The translations under genes were made by a program, and so were the position numbers. Source: Dehalococcoidia bacterium UBA4060 (lineage in GTDB: Bacteria > Chloroflexota > Dehalococcoidia > GIF9 > UBA5629). From it: 9,153 bases of DNA. Of this stretch, positions 1 through 6,965 are shown piece after piece. The notes under the pieces were generated by a model. The model had not been told where the DNA came from. It made no database searches and worked only from the letters and a program-made list of their open reading frames with translations. The stretch covers positions 1-9,153 of the forward strand of contig DFZI01000097.1 of NCBI GenBank assembly GCA_002383665.1, given 5' to 3'. The first letter of the stretch is position 1. Every line of letters starts with the position of its first letter.

Positions 1-21
1 GTGACAAAATCGTAAAACATT

Positions 22-50
22 AACAATTTACATAAGATGTATTGACAGCC
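22..50 (+). promoter_or_regulatory. Upstream half of a motif shared with the solute-binding-protein promoter
   Basis: This stretch reads AACAA, four variable bases, CATAA, G, ATG, T, ATTGACA, G, CC. Nearly the same series (AACAA, three bases, CATAA, ATG, ATTGACA, T, CC) occurs on the minus strand at 8386 to 8361, upstream of the solute-binding-protein gene. About 22 positions match if small gaps are allowed. The match includes the -35 hexamer, so it could be a shared regulator site or only two similar AT-rich promoters. I infer co-regulation; the resemblance itself is seen directly. Confidence 0.4.
29..41. promoter_or_regulatory. Candidate operator dyad next to the livH -35 box
   Basis: TACAT and ATGTA form a perfect 5-bp inverted repeat around an AAG centre, ending one base before the -35 hexamer. 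A repressor or activator dimer bound here would touch RNA polymerase. Such a short dyad can arise by chance in AT-rich DNA. The minus-strand copy of the shared motif lacks the two bases that complete the symmetry, which weakens the case. Confidence 0.2.
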
Positions 51-70
51 TTTAGGTTATCTGTTACTAT
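42..70 (+). promoter_or_regulatory. Sigma70-type promoter of the liv/CoA-transferase operon
   Basis: A perfect -35 hexamer TTGACA (42-47) is followed by exactly 17 bases and the -10 hexamer TACTAT (65-70), which matches TATAAT at five of six positions. The expected transcription start is near 77, leaving a leader of about 47 bases before livH. No terminator or riboswitch fold is evident in so short a leader. No other promoter of this quality was seen in the plus-strand gene series, which fits a single operon. Confidence 0.75.
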
Positions 71-107
71 TCGCTGCGATGTTTGGGGAGGTAGGGAAAA
101 AATAAAA

Positions 108-117
108 AGGGGGAAGG
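108..117 (+). promoter_or_regulatory. Ribosome binding site of livH
   Basis: A purine run ending in GGAAGG (112-117) lies six bases before the GTG at 124 and supports that start. A similar purine block, GGGGAGG (85-91), occurs about 25 bases earlier, also followed by GTAGG, but no start codon follows it at a useful distance. Confidence 0.6.
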
Positions 118-123
118 TAGGAC

Positions 124-999
124 GTGCTGACAACAATTGAGACTACGATTATCTACACCCTGTTACTCGGTTCCCTGTATCTGCTGGTTGCGCTCGGTTT
201 CTCCCTTATCTGCGGTGTGCTGCGTATTTTCCATCTCGGCTATGCGTACATCTTCGTAGCCACCATCTACCTGACCTGGCTGTTCTTTCACACTCTGGCA
301 TTGCCTCTGTGGCTGGCCATTACATTGATGGTAATTTTGCAGGCAATCATCGCCATCCTGTTATACAAAGGAATAATAGCCAGATACCTGACCATGGAAG
401 AGAAGATCATCACCGGCCTGCTGCTAATCGCTATGATATCGGAGCAGGCTGCCCAGAGATGGTACCCCATCCAGTCTGCGGTCTTCCTTCCCACCACAAT
501 TATACCCGGTAATATCAACGTCGGGGCTACTACCATCTCCTACCAGATGCTAATTGCCGCGGCGGTGGGTATCGTGGTGACCATCCTGTTCGTCCTGTTC
601 TTCCTGAAGACGAAGACGGGCCTGGCGGTGAGGGCCATTGCCTTTGATACCACCACTGCCAAGATTATGGGCATTGAAGTTGAGACCATCTACATGTTGA
701 TAATGGTGCTGGTGTTATTGCCCGTGATCATTGCCATGCTGCTGATAGCGCCGGTCTGGGCGGTGGATCCTACCATGGGATGGGGGTACATGATAACCGC
801 CATACTGATCTCGGTTATGGGCGGGCTGGGCAATATGAGGGGTACCATTATTGCCAGCTATATAATTGGTTTTACGCATGCCTTTGTATCTTACGTGATT
901 AATGAACCACGTCTGATGAATCTTGCTGCACTGACTGTAACTATCATAATGCTGATGATCAGGCCGCAGGGCATCGCCAAGACGGAAAGCTTGTGGTGA
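124..999 (+). CDS. livH: Branched-chain amino acid-type ABC transporter permease LivH
   Basis: This is one of two inner-membrane permeases of a HAAT-family importer. The 291-residue product is almost entirely hydrophobic, with about eight membrane segments, which is normal for LivH. Family landmarks are visible: ALGFSLICGVLRI (23-35) in the first helices, the cytoplasmic ATPase-contact loop GLAVRAIAFD (166-175) running into a MGIEV segment, the glycine-rich VMGGLGNMRG (231-240), and RPQG (280-283) near the C-terminus. The GTG start at 124 is chosen for its Shine-Dalgarno site. It is the first gene of the operon, four bases from livM. Members of this family import branched-chain amino acids, but also urea, amides and aromatic acids. 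The substrate is therefore open, and the CoA-transferases downstream point to a carboxylate. Confidence 0.9.
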   Translation: MLTTIETTIIYTLLLGSLYLLVALGFSLICGVLRIFHLGYAYIFVATIYLTWLFFHTLALPLWLAITLMVILQAIIAILLYKGIIARYLTMEEKIITGLLLIAMISEQAAQRWYPIQSAVFLPTTIIPGNINVGATTISYQMLIAAAVGIVVTILFVLFFLKTKTGLAVRAIAFDTTTAKIMGIEVETIYMLIMVLVLLPVIIAMLLIAPVWAVDPTMGWGYMITAILISVMGGLGNMRGTIIASYIIGFTHAFVSYVINEPRLMNLAALTVTIIMLMIRPQGIAKTESLW

Positions 1000-1003
1000 G
1001 TAA

Positions 1004-2041
1004 ATGGAATTAGAAGTAAAACGCGAAAAACTGGTGCTGCGGATCGGTACGCAGAAATACGAATGGCAAATTGAGCCGCGCTACTGGCTCAATCCGTTGA
1101 TCTATGTGGGAATTCTGATAGTCCTGCCTGTGCTGGCCTATTTCTTTTATCCCACCCTGTTGCCGACGTTAATCGATGCCAACCTGCTGGCAGCTATTGC
1201 CATTCCGCTGAGCTGGATGACCCTTGGCACGGGTCGCATGAACTTCGGTCCACAGTTTTATATAGGCGCCGGCGGCTACGCCGCGGCATTGTGCAGCATT
1301 CACCTGGGCTGGCCGCCACCGGTCACTCTGCTGGTAGCATTAGTCGTAGGCCTGTTTTTCGGCCTGTTGATGAGCCCTCTGGCCATCCTGGCCGGCGGCC
1401 TGTATTACACGCTGCTGACGCTGCTCTTCCCGCTGGTCTTCCTCGAGCTTACGTTTATTTTTACCGATGTCTTCAGGGGTGATGTAGGCCTGTTCGGCGT
1501 TCAGACAATGGTCAATGTAGGCTCATTTACGCTCAGCCAGTTGATTACCTGTATGGGTGCCCTGTTGATGATGCTGCTGTATATGTTCATCGTGGACAAG
1601 ATAATGCGCTCAAGGTTTGCCTCTTCGCTGGCTGCCATCAACGACGATGAGGAAGTGGCTGCAGCCATGGGTGTCAATGTTAATAAGATGAAGATAATCA
1701 GCTTCGCCATCCCGGCTACCATGATCGCGGTGGTCGGATGGTTCTACGCGCATTATTACGGCACTTTTGCGGGCATCAGCTACCTGCCCCTGGCATTCAT
1801 GTTGAAAGTGCTGATGGTAAACATGATCGGTGGCCGCGTGCAAGTCTACGGTAACGTGGTAGGCGGTTACTTTATCGCCTTCCTTGAGCTATTACTGATC
1901 AAGCTGACGGGCGATCTGTCACCGGTGTTGTTCCCAATTGTCCTCCTTATCCTGTTGCTCACGCTACCGGAAGGCTTGTTTGGTCTATATCGCAAGCGCC
2001 ACTACAGGGAATACCTGCCCACGCTGCATGTGAGGAGATAG
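1004..2041 (+). CDS. livM: Branched-chain amino acid-type ABC transporter permease LivM
   Basis: This is the second permease of the importer, predicted to pair with LivH in the cytoplasmic membrane. The product has 345 residues: a polar N-terminus of about 30 residues, then some nine to ten hydrophobic segments. LivM landmarks include GGLYYTLLTLLFPL (from 131), the ATPase-contact region around AAMGVNVNKMKIISFAIP (from 220), the IGG segment at 275-277 followed by a YGNVVGG stretch, and LPEGLFGLYRKR near the end, equivalent to the usual PRGLFG. The loop FRGDVGLFGV replaces the commoner TGGSDGL-type sequence, which may reflect a different substrate. The ATG follows the livH stop by four bases, so translation is probably coupled. 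The last codons carry the GAGGAG Shine-Dalgarno site (2032-2037) for livG. Confidence 0.9.
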   Translation: MELEVKREKLVLRIGTQKYEWQIEPRYWLNPLIYVGILIVLPVLAYFFYPTLLPTLIDANLLAAIAIPLSWMTLGTGRMNFGPQFYIGAGGYAAALCSIHLGWPPPVTLLVALVVGLFFGLLMSPLAILAGGLYYTLLTLLFPLVFLELTFIFTDVFRGDVGLFGVQTMVNVGSFTLSQLITCMGALLMMLLYMFIVDKIMRSRFASSLAAINDDEEVAAAMGVNVNKMKIISFAIPATMIAVVGWFYAHYYGTFAGISYLPLAFMLKVLMVNMIGGRVQVYGNVVGGYFIAFLELLLIKLTGDLSPVLFPIVLLILLLTLPEGLFGLYRKRHYREYLPTLHVRR

Positions 2042-2045
2042 CTAT

Positions 2046-2783
2046 ATGAAAGAGATGTTGAAAGTAAATAACGTATCGAAGCATTTCGGTGGCCTGATGG
2101 CTATAGACGATGTCAGTTTCTCGATCAATGAAGGCGAGACACTGGGCCTGATGGGTCCCAATGGCGCCGGTAAAACGACGCTGGTTAACCTGATCACCGG
2201 CAAATATATTACGGATAGCGGCAGCATCCAGTTTCTCGGCAACGACATAACCAGGATGGTACCATACAAAAGGTGCAAACTGGGCATAAGCCGCACCTAC
2301 CAGATCCCCAGGCCCTTCCCGGAGCTTACAGCGCTGATGAGTGTTGTGGTCAGTGTCCTCTATGGAAAGGACAGAGTCAACCAGAGCCTTGATGATGCGG
2401 GATATGAGGCCACGCATTACCTGGAGTTCTGTGGCCTGTTCAGCAAGCGTAATGTACTGTGCAAGGATCTGAATTTATATGAGATGCGCGGGCTGGAGCT
2501 GGCCAGGGCACTGGCAACGACACCGAAGCTGATATTTGTCGATGAGGTGATGGCTGGTCTTAATCCTGCTGAGGCAGCTAAAGCGGTCGGGCTGCTGGAA
2601 CGTGCCAAGGAGCACTTCGGCGTTACCATCCTCTGGATAGAACATGTAATGGCTGTGCTGATGAAAGCAGCCACCAGGGTCGTAGTGCTGCATTATGGCA
2701 AAAAGATTGCCGAGGGGCCTCCCCAGGAAATTGCCGATAACCCCCTGGTGATAGAAAGCTACTTAGGATCGAGCCATGCTTGA
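2046..2783 (+). CDS. livG: ABC transporter ATP-binding protein LivG, with degenerate signature motif
   Basis: This is a cytoplasmic ATPase that should form a heterodimer with LivF and power LivHM. The product has 245 residues, typical for LivG. The Walker A motif GPNGAGKTT is at 37-45, the Q-loop Gln at 86, Walker B LIFVDE at 162-167 with catalytic Glu167, the D-loop region AGLNPAE at 170-176, and the H-loop His at 200 in IEHVM. The ABC signature is abnormal: where LSxGQ is expected the protein reads LNLYEM (142-147), followed by normal RGLELARAL. DEV replaces the usual DEP. I recall a LivG subgroup with similar changes, so this is probably inherited rather than damage. Its last eight bases overlap livF. 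Confidence 0.9.
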   Translation: MKEMLKVNNVSKHFGGLMAIDDVSFSINEGETLGLMGPNGAGKTTLVNLITGKYITDSGSIQFLGNDITRMVPYKRCKLGISRTYQIPRPFPELTALMSVVVSVLYGKDRVNQSLDDAGYEATHYLEFCGLFSKRNVLCKDLNLYEMRGLELARALATTPKLIFVDEVMAGLNPAEAAKAVGLLERAKEHFGVTILWIEHVMAVLMKAATRVVVLHYGKKIAEGPPQEIADNPLVIESYLGSSHA

Positions 2784-3480
2784 AGTAAAAGAATTATATG
2801 TAGCTTATGGTATTACGCCGGTACTTTATGGTGTCAGCCTTGCAGTCAACACCGGAGAGATGGTGGCATTGCTCGGCTCCAACGGTGCCGGCAAGTCCAC
2901 GCTGATTAATACGATCCTGGGCATGCTCAAACCCACCAAGGGCGAGATCTTTTTCGAGGGCAAGAGCATTGAAAAGATGCCACCGCATGCAATTATCCGC
3001 CGGGGCATAGCCCAGGTGCCTGAAGCCCGCCGTGTCTTCCCTTACATGAGTGTAGAGGATAACTTGATGGTGGGCGCGTACAACACATCTGCCTGGCCAC
3101 TGAGGAGAAAGACCATTGAACGCGTTTACAGCATGTTCCCTATCCTGCTGGAAAGGAAAGATCAGTCGGCAGGTACACTCAGCGGCGGTGAGCAGCAGAT
3201 GATGGCGATCGGGCGCGGCTTAATGTCCAATCCCAAGCTGCTAATGGTCGATGAACCTTCTCTTGGCCTTGCCCCTAAAGTGCTGGAAGTGGTCTATGAC
3301 ACGCTTTCAAAATTGAAGGAAGAGAAGATTACCATGATGTTGTCCGAGCAAAATGCACGGCAGGCACTGCTGACAACTGATCGCGGCTATATCATGGAAA
3401 ACGGCAGGATAGTGCTGGCAGACAAGAGCAAAAACCTGCTCAACAGTGACGCAGTAAAGAAAGCATACCTGGGGATGTAA
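2776..3480 (+). CDS. livF: ABC transporter ATP-binding protein LivF
   Basis: This is the second ATPase of the importer. The 234-residue product has all the usual LivF features: Walker A GSNGAGKST (34-42), Q-loop Gln80 in AQVPEARRVFP, signature LSGGEQQ (135-141), Walker B LLMVDEP (155-161) with catalytic Glu160, and SEQNAR (190-195), where Gln192 stands in for the switch His, as is normal in LivF. Its signature should complete the LivG nucleotide site. The ATG lies inside the end of livG with an eight-base overlap, preceded by AGGA (2765-2768), so translation is coupled. The next gene starts three bases after its stop, placing the CoA-transferases firmly in the transporter operon. Confidence 0.92.
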   Translation: MLEVKELYVAYGITPVLYGVSLAVNTGEMVALLGSNGAGKSTLINTILGMLKPTKGEIFFEGKSIEKMPPHAIIRRGIAQVPEARRVFPYMSVEDNLMVGAYNTSAWPLRRKTIERVYSMFPILLERKDQSAGTLSGGEQQMMAIGRGLMSNPKLLMVDEPSLGLAPKVLEVVYDTLSKLKEEKITMMLSEQNARQALLTTDRGYIMENGRIVLADKSKNLLNSDAVKKAYLGM

Positions 3481-3483
3481 AAT

Positions 3484-4824
3484 ATGGAAAATTACTTCGA
3501 TTATACAAAAAAGATATTCGATCCTGCACAGGTGAAGGAGAAGCCTGATGTTTTCAAGGACCTGCGCGTGCTTGATTTTTCTCATGTTATCTATGGCCCT
3601 ACTGTGGGCAAAGTGCTCGGTTCCTACGGAGCTGAGGTCATCAAGTGCGAGCTACCCTGGGTGGGTGATCTGTGGCGCTTCGGTGTTTACTGGGGCAAAT
3701 TCTGGAAACACTCCAATATCTGCTTCCAGTTTGTCCAGTACGGCAAGTATTTCTTCTCTCTCAATCTGAAATTGCCCAAAGCCAAGGAGATCATTTACAA
3801 GCTGGCTGAGAAATCTGATGTAATCGTGGAGAATTTTGCCTCGGGCACGGCCGAGACCTGGGGAGTTGGTTACAGCCAGCTCAGCAAGATTAATCCCGCC
3901 ATCATCTACCTGAGCTGTGCAACCTACGGCCAGTACGGCCCGATGCGCTTTTTCCCTGGATGGGACCTGCTGGCGCAGGCAGCCGCTGGCGTGGTTTCGC
4001 TGACAGGCTATGATGGCACCGACAGGTATTACAAGCTGCCTGACTATGTGGGCGACTTTTTGCCGGGCAATGTCGGTGCGCTGGCGGTGATCATGGCGCT
4101 GAACTATCGCAAGAAGACGGGGAAGGGACAGTATATCGACCTGGCACAAACTGAAGCTGTGATGAGGATGATGCCCAACTTCACCTATGAAGATATTGCC
4201 GGCCAGGAACTGGGCCGCACTGCCAATACGGATCCGGCCATGGCACCATCGGGCATCTTCAAGTCCAGCGAAGGCAAGTTTGTGGCGGTTGCGGCGGCTA
4301 CGGATGAACAGTATAAAGGCATCTGTGAAGCCATGGGACACCCTGAGCTGGTCACTAAGTATAAGGATTCATGGGAAAGGCTTAAGCCTGAAAATGCCCG
4401 GGAGCTTTATGACATGACAGGGAAATGGGTCGGCAGCAGCACTCTGGATAGCTTGGTTGAGCTGGCCAAGAAGCACCATTTTGCCATTGCTGAGGTGGAG
4501 GGTGATTTAGATATAACCGGCGATGAATGGCGGCGGGAAAGGGGCAGCGTAGTCATGGTACCGGATGAGATGTATCACAGGCTGCTGTTACCTGGCCCTT
4601 CTGCCATGCTGAGCAAGACGCCGGGCAAGATCCGCTGGCTGGCCAGGCCGCTGGGCTATCACAACCGCTATATTCTGAAAAAGCTGCTGGGTTACTCTGA
4701 CGAAGAGATCCAACAGCTTGAGAAAGAAAGAGTGATTGGATACTGGGACGACAAGCCAGGCATCGAACCACCGGTATACTACGATATTATGCAGGATCCC
4801 ATGTTTAATTACAGGGGAGAATGA
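3484..4824 (+). CDS. CaiB/BaiF family (class III) CoA-transferase, first of a pair
   Basis: This predicted cytoplasmic enzyme moves CoA from an acyl-CoA donor to a free carboxylate. The 446-residue product shows the family N-terminal motif LRVLDFSHVIYGP (27-39), the CoA-binding segment GAEVIKCELP (49-58), NFASGTAETWGVGYSQL (117-133), and Asp161 in PGWDLLAQAAAG. Asp161 corresponds to the aspartate that forms the acyl-anhydride intermediate in formyl-CoA transferase. A GIFKSSEGKFVAVAA block and a C-terminal domain follow. Compared with formyl-CoA transferase, the N-terminus is extended by about 20 residues and the C-terminus is also long. GGGGAT just before the livF stop serves as ribosome site. 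It differs clearly from its downstream paralogue, so the two may form a heteromer, as BbsE and BbsF do for benzylsuccinate. The substrate is unknown. Confidence 0.88.
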   Translation: MENYFDYTKKIFDPAQVKEKPDVFKDLRVLDFSHVIYGPTVGKVLGSYGAEVIKCELPWVGDLWRFGVYWGKFWKHSNICFQFVQYGKYFFSLNLKLPKAKEIIYKLAEKSDVIVENFASGTAETWGVGYSQLSKINPAIIYLSCATYGQYGPMRFFPGWDLLAQAAAGVVSLTGYDGTDRYYKLPDYVGDFLPGNVGALAVIMALNYRKKTGKGQYIDLAQTEAVMRMMPNFTYEDIAGQELGRTANTDPAMAPSGIFKSSEGKFVAVAAATDEQYKGICEAMGHPELVTKYKDSWERLKPENARELYDMTGKWVGSSTLDSLVELAKKHHFAIAEVEGDLDITGDEWRRERGSVVMVPDEMYHRLLLPGPSAMLSKTPGKIRWLARPLGYHNRYILKKLLGYSDEEIQQLEKERVIGYWDDKPGIEPPVYYDIMQDPMFNYRGE

Positions 4825-4838
4825 GTTAGGGTAAATAT

Positions 4839-6155
4839 ATGAGTGAAAAAGAACAGATTCTGGTCAGATACGGCGGAAGCCGCAAAGAGCGCGAGATATT
4901 CCTGAAGTCCATGATGAGCCCCGAAGGGAAACCAGAGGTATTCGATGATGTAATGGTGCTGGATGCCAGCTACGCCAACATGAGTGGAGATATCTGCTCG
5001 AGCATCTTCGCTGAATTCGGCGCTGAAGTCATCAAAATCGAGCCACCCGAAGGAGACCCATCACGTAAGATCACCCCCTACGGTGTCAACCGCAATGGCA
5101 CGGGCGTTCCCTTCATCATGGAGGCCCGCGGCAAACGCTACATGACGTTGGACCTGAGAAAAGAAAGCGACCGTCAGGAGTTTAAAAAGCTGGCAGGGAA
5201 GGCGCAGGTCGTGATTGAGACCTATCAGCCGGGCCAGATGGATGCCTGGGGCATCGGCTACCGGCAGCTCAGCGAGATAAATCCCGGCCTCGTCTATATT
5301 GCCATCAGCACCTACGGGCAATATGGCAGAAAGGCTCAGGAAATGACCGACATACCCGACACGGATATTACGGCGCAGGCCCTGTCGGGTGCGGCAGCTA
5401 ACATAGGGGATATACCTACCGAGGAGGAGCCGTATAACTGGCCTCTACGCGCTGGTGTGTGGCTGGGCTGGTACATCAGCGGGATTCTTGCCGCTCAGGG
5501 CGCAGCGATTGCGCTTTACTATGCCAGTGCCACGGGTGAAGGGCAGATGGTCGATGTGGCTACTGCCGATTCCTATGCCTCGCTGGTGGGTTACCCGGTC
5601 ACGATAGGTTTTACCTGGGTTACGCCGAGGCCCAGGATCGGCAAACATGATTTCTGCCTGTATCCATACGGATTCTGGAAAACCAAGGACGGCACGGTGG
5701 CCATAGCGGCATCCAGGGACCACGATTTCCGAGGCCTTCTTAAAATACTCCATCTATGGAAAAATGAAGATGATTGGCGTTTCAGCTTTGACCGCATACC
5801 TGATATGATCCCGCTGGTTGAAGAATTTTACAAGATCATTGAAAGCGCAACGGTAAAATATACCTCTGACGAGCTGATCAACAAGGCGTTGCAATACAGC
5901 ATCAAGTCGGCTCGCTCCAAGTGGCGCGGCGGTGGCGTGCCCATAGTTATGAAAGTGCAGAAACCGAGTACCACCGTACAGAACCCGCACTGGGAAAAAC
6001 GCAACTCGTTCCAAGTCTTCGATGAGCCGGATATAGGTAAAGTAAAGCTACCCGTGAATTTTATTAAAATGTCCGAGTCGCCCCCACGCGTCAAGTGGGT
6101 TAAATGCTCCATCGGCCAGGATAATAGCTACGTCCGCGAAAAGTATTTGAAGTAA
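4839..6155 (+). CDS. CaiB/BaiF family (class III) CoA-transferase, second of a pair
   Basis: This is a paralogue of the preceding enzyme and the last gene of the operon. The 438-residue product has a charged N-terminal extension of about 33 residues, then DVMVLDASYANMSGD (37-51), the CoA-binding segment GAEVIKIEPPEGDPSR (61-76), ARGKRYMTLDLRK (96-108), and AWGIGYRQLSEINPGLVY (136-153). The probable catalytic Asp176 sits in DTDITAQALSG. Both paralogues keep this aspartate, so neither is obviously a dead subunit. The ATG follows the previous stop by 14 bases with an AGGG ribosome site (4828-4831). Adjacent unlike CaiB-family genes occur in anaerobic aromatic degradation (benzylsuccinate CoA-transferase), but also elsewhere. 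A racemase-like role, as in alpha-methylacyl-CoA racemase, is a less likely alternative. Confidence 0.88.
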   Translation: MSEKEQILVRYGGSRKEREIFLKSMMSPEGKPEVFDDVMVLDASYANMSGDICSSIFAEFGAEVIKIEPPEGDPSRKITPYGVNRNGTGVPFIMEARGKRYMTLDLRKESDRQEFKKLAGKAQVVIETYQPGQMDAWGIGYRQLSEINPGLVYIAISTYGQYGRKAQEMTDIPDTDITAQALSGAAANIGDIPTEEEPYNWPLRAGVWLGWYISGILAAQGAAIALYYASATGEGQMVDVATADSYASLVGYPVTIGFTWVTPRPRIGKHDFCLYPYGFWKTKDGTVAIAASRDHDFRGLLKILHLWKNEDDWRFSFDRIPDMIPLVEEFYKIIESATVKYTSDELINKALQYSIKSARSKWRGGGVPIVMKVQKPSTTVQNPHWEKRNSFQVFDEPDIGKVKLPVNFIKMSESPPRVKWVKCSIGQDNSYVREKYLK

Positions 6156-6179
6156 CAATAAAGACAATTGCAGGCAATA

Positions 6180-6215
6180 ATAAAGGCCACGCCCGGATCC
6201 GGGCGTGGCCTTTAT
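6180..6215. terminator. Bidirectional intrinsic terminator (36-bp perfect palindrome)
   Basis: Every base from 6180 to 6197 pairs with its mirror from 6198 to 6215. In RNA the stem has AAAGGCCACGCCCG on one side and a GATC loop. On the plus strand it is followed by TTTATGCTTCT and on the minus strand by TTTATTATTGCC, so both exits are moderately U-rich. It lies 24 bases after the second CoA-transferase stop and 18 bases beyond the stop of the convergent gene, which suits termination of both transcripts. Confidence 0.88.
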
Positions 6216-6233
6216 GCTTCTAATCGGTATAAC

Positions 6234-6947
6234 TCAGTCTTTCCTTTCGTACGTGAGGTTGAAGTCCGTTTCCTTGATCAGGCTGCCGTAGCTGATGGTG
6301 GCCTTGCCTGATACCTCATACACGCAGGGCCCTGCCGGTGATGCAGCCCAGGCCTTGTCCAGTGCACCCTGCACCGCATCGACAGTGCCGCGCAGCGTGG
6401 CGTAAAGGGTGACCACGGCCGCCATATCGGCCTTGCCCGCCTTGACATCATCAACCGTGGGGCCACCCTTGAGCTTGGAATAGACCTGTATGGCCGGATA
6501 GGCCCAGAGCTGTGGCTCCTTACCGCCCAGCAGCTTCCAGAGGGTGGCGGCCATGACGTGGGCGGTGACATAGTCCTTGCCCTGGCCGATATAGATTTTC
6601 TGGGTTGCCAGCGAGGCCGAATAGTCGATGATGCTGACGTTGGAGAGGCTGACCGACCCGCTGGCCGGGATGATCAGCTTGGGCACCAGCGTCTTCAGGG
6701 CCACCTCGGTCTTGCTGACCACGATATTGTAGTCGATGGCATCGAGGGTGACCGGGACGGGATTGGGGTTCTTGACCGTCAGGTAAACATTGGCTGCGAT
6801 GACCTCCTCGCCGGCCCACTCATTGGTGACGTAGCCGAGCTCGACCGTGCAGGGCTTGAGCTCCGAGGGGGCTGCTGCCGAGCAGGAGAGCGAGCCCAGC
6901 AGGACGGCGATCATCAGTGCTGCTATCGTTAAATAATACTTTTTCAA
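6234..6947 (-). CDS. Exported protein with a split LEA14/WHy-like domain
   Basis: The 237-residue product begins with a signal peptide: KK, a hydrophobic stretch to residue 20, then Cys22. The bases before Cys22 (SLS) are a poor lipobox, so it may be a lipoprotein or be cut after the SAAA run (23-26). Residues 33-105 resemble the LEA type 2/WHy beta-sandwich, with NVYLTVKNPNPVPVTLDAID (53-72) as the strongest clue. A probably helical stretch of about 100 residues follows (roughly 110-205), then VYEVSGKATISYGSLIKE (209-226), which looks like the final strands of the same fold. Cys33 and Cys208 flank the domain and could form a disulfide. The start is TTG, with GGGGAGG ten bases upstream. It follows the solute-binding-protein gene by 18 bases. 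Function is unknown; a membrane-surface partner of the receptor is a guess. Confidence 0.75.
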   Translation of the reverse strand: MKKYYLTIAALMIAVLLGSLSCSAAAPSELKPCTVELGYVTNEWAGEEVIAANVYLTVKNPNPVPVTLDAIDYNIVVSKTEVALKTLVPKLIIPASGSVSLSNVSIIDYSASLATQKIYIGQGKDYVTAHVMAATLWKLLGGKEPQLWAYPAIQVYSKLKGGPTVDDVKAGKADMAAVVTLYATLRGTVDAVQGALDKAWAASPAGPCVYEVSGKATISYGSLIKETDFNLTYERKD

Positions 6948-6957
6948 CTCTTCACGA

Positions 6958-6964
6958 CCTCCCC
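6958..6964 (-). promoter_or_regulatory. Ribosome binding site fixing a TTG start
   Basis: GGGGAGG on the minus strand lies ten bases before the TTG at 6947 and just past the stop of the solute-binding-protein gene. No ATG or GTG in the correct frame lies between this site and the TTG, and an in-frame TAA lies just upstream, so TTG is the supported start. Confidence 0.65.
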
Positions 6965-6965
6965 A

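Noticed and set aside
2469..2486. The abnormal LivG signature as evidence of a pseudogene or sequencing error
   Set aside because: The frame is intact, length is normal, and the flanking signature-helix residues and all other nucleotide-site motifs are kept, so an inherited subfamily change is more likely.
3652..4341. A 229-codon open frame on the minus strand
   Set aside because: It lies wholly antisense to the first CoA-transferase, which has strong family motifs, and its product shows no recognisable domain. It is an effect of the coding composition of the real gene.
6558..6932. A 124-codon plus-strand frame opposite the LEA14-like gene
   Set aside because: The minus-strand product has a signal peptide, a domain motif and a ribosome site. 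The plus-strand product is a low-complexity shadow rich in D, G and R.
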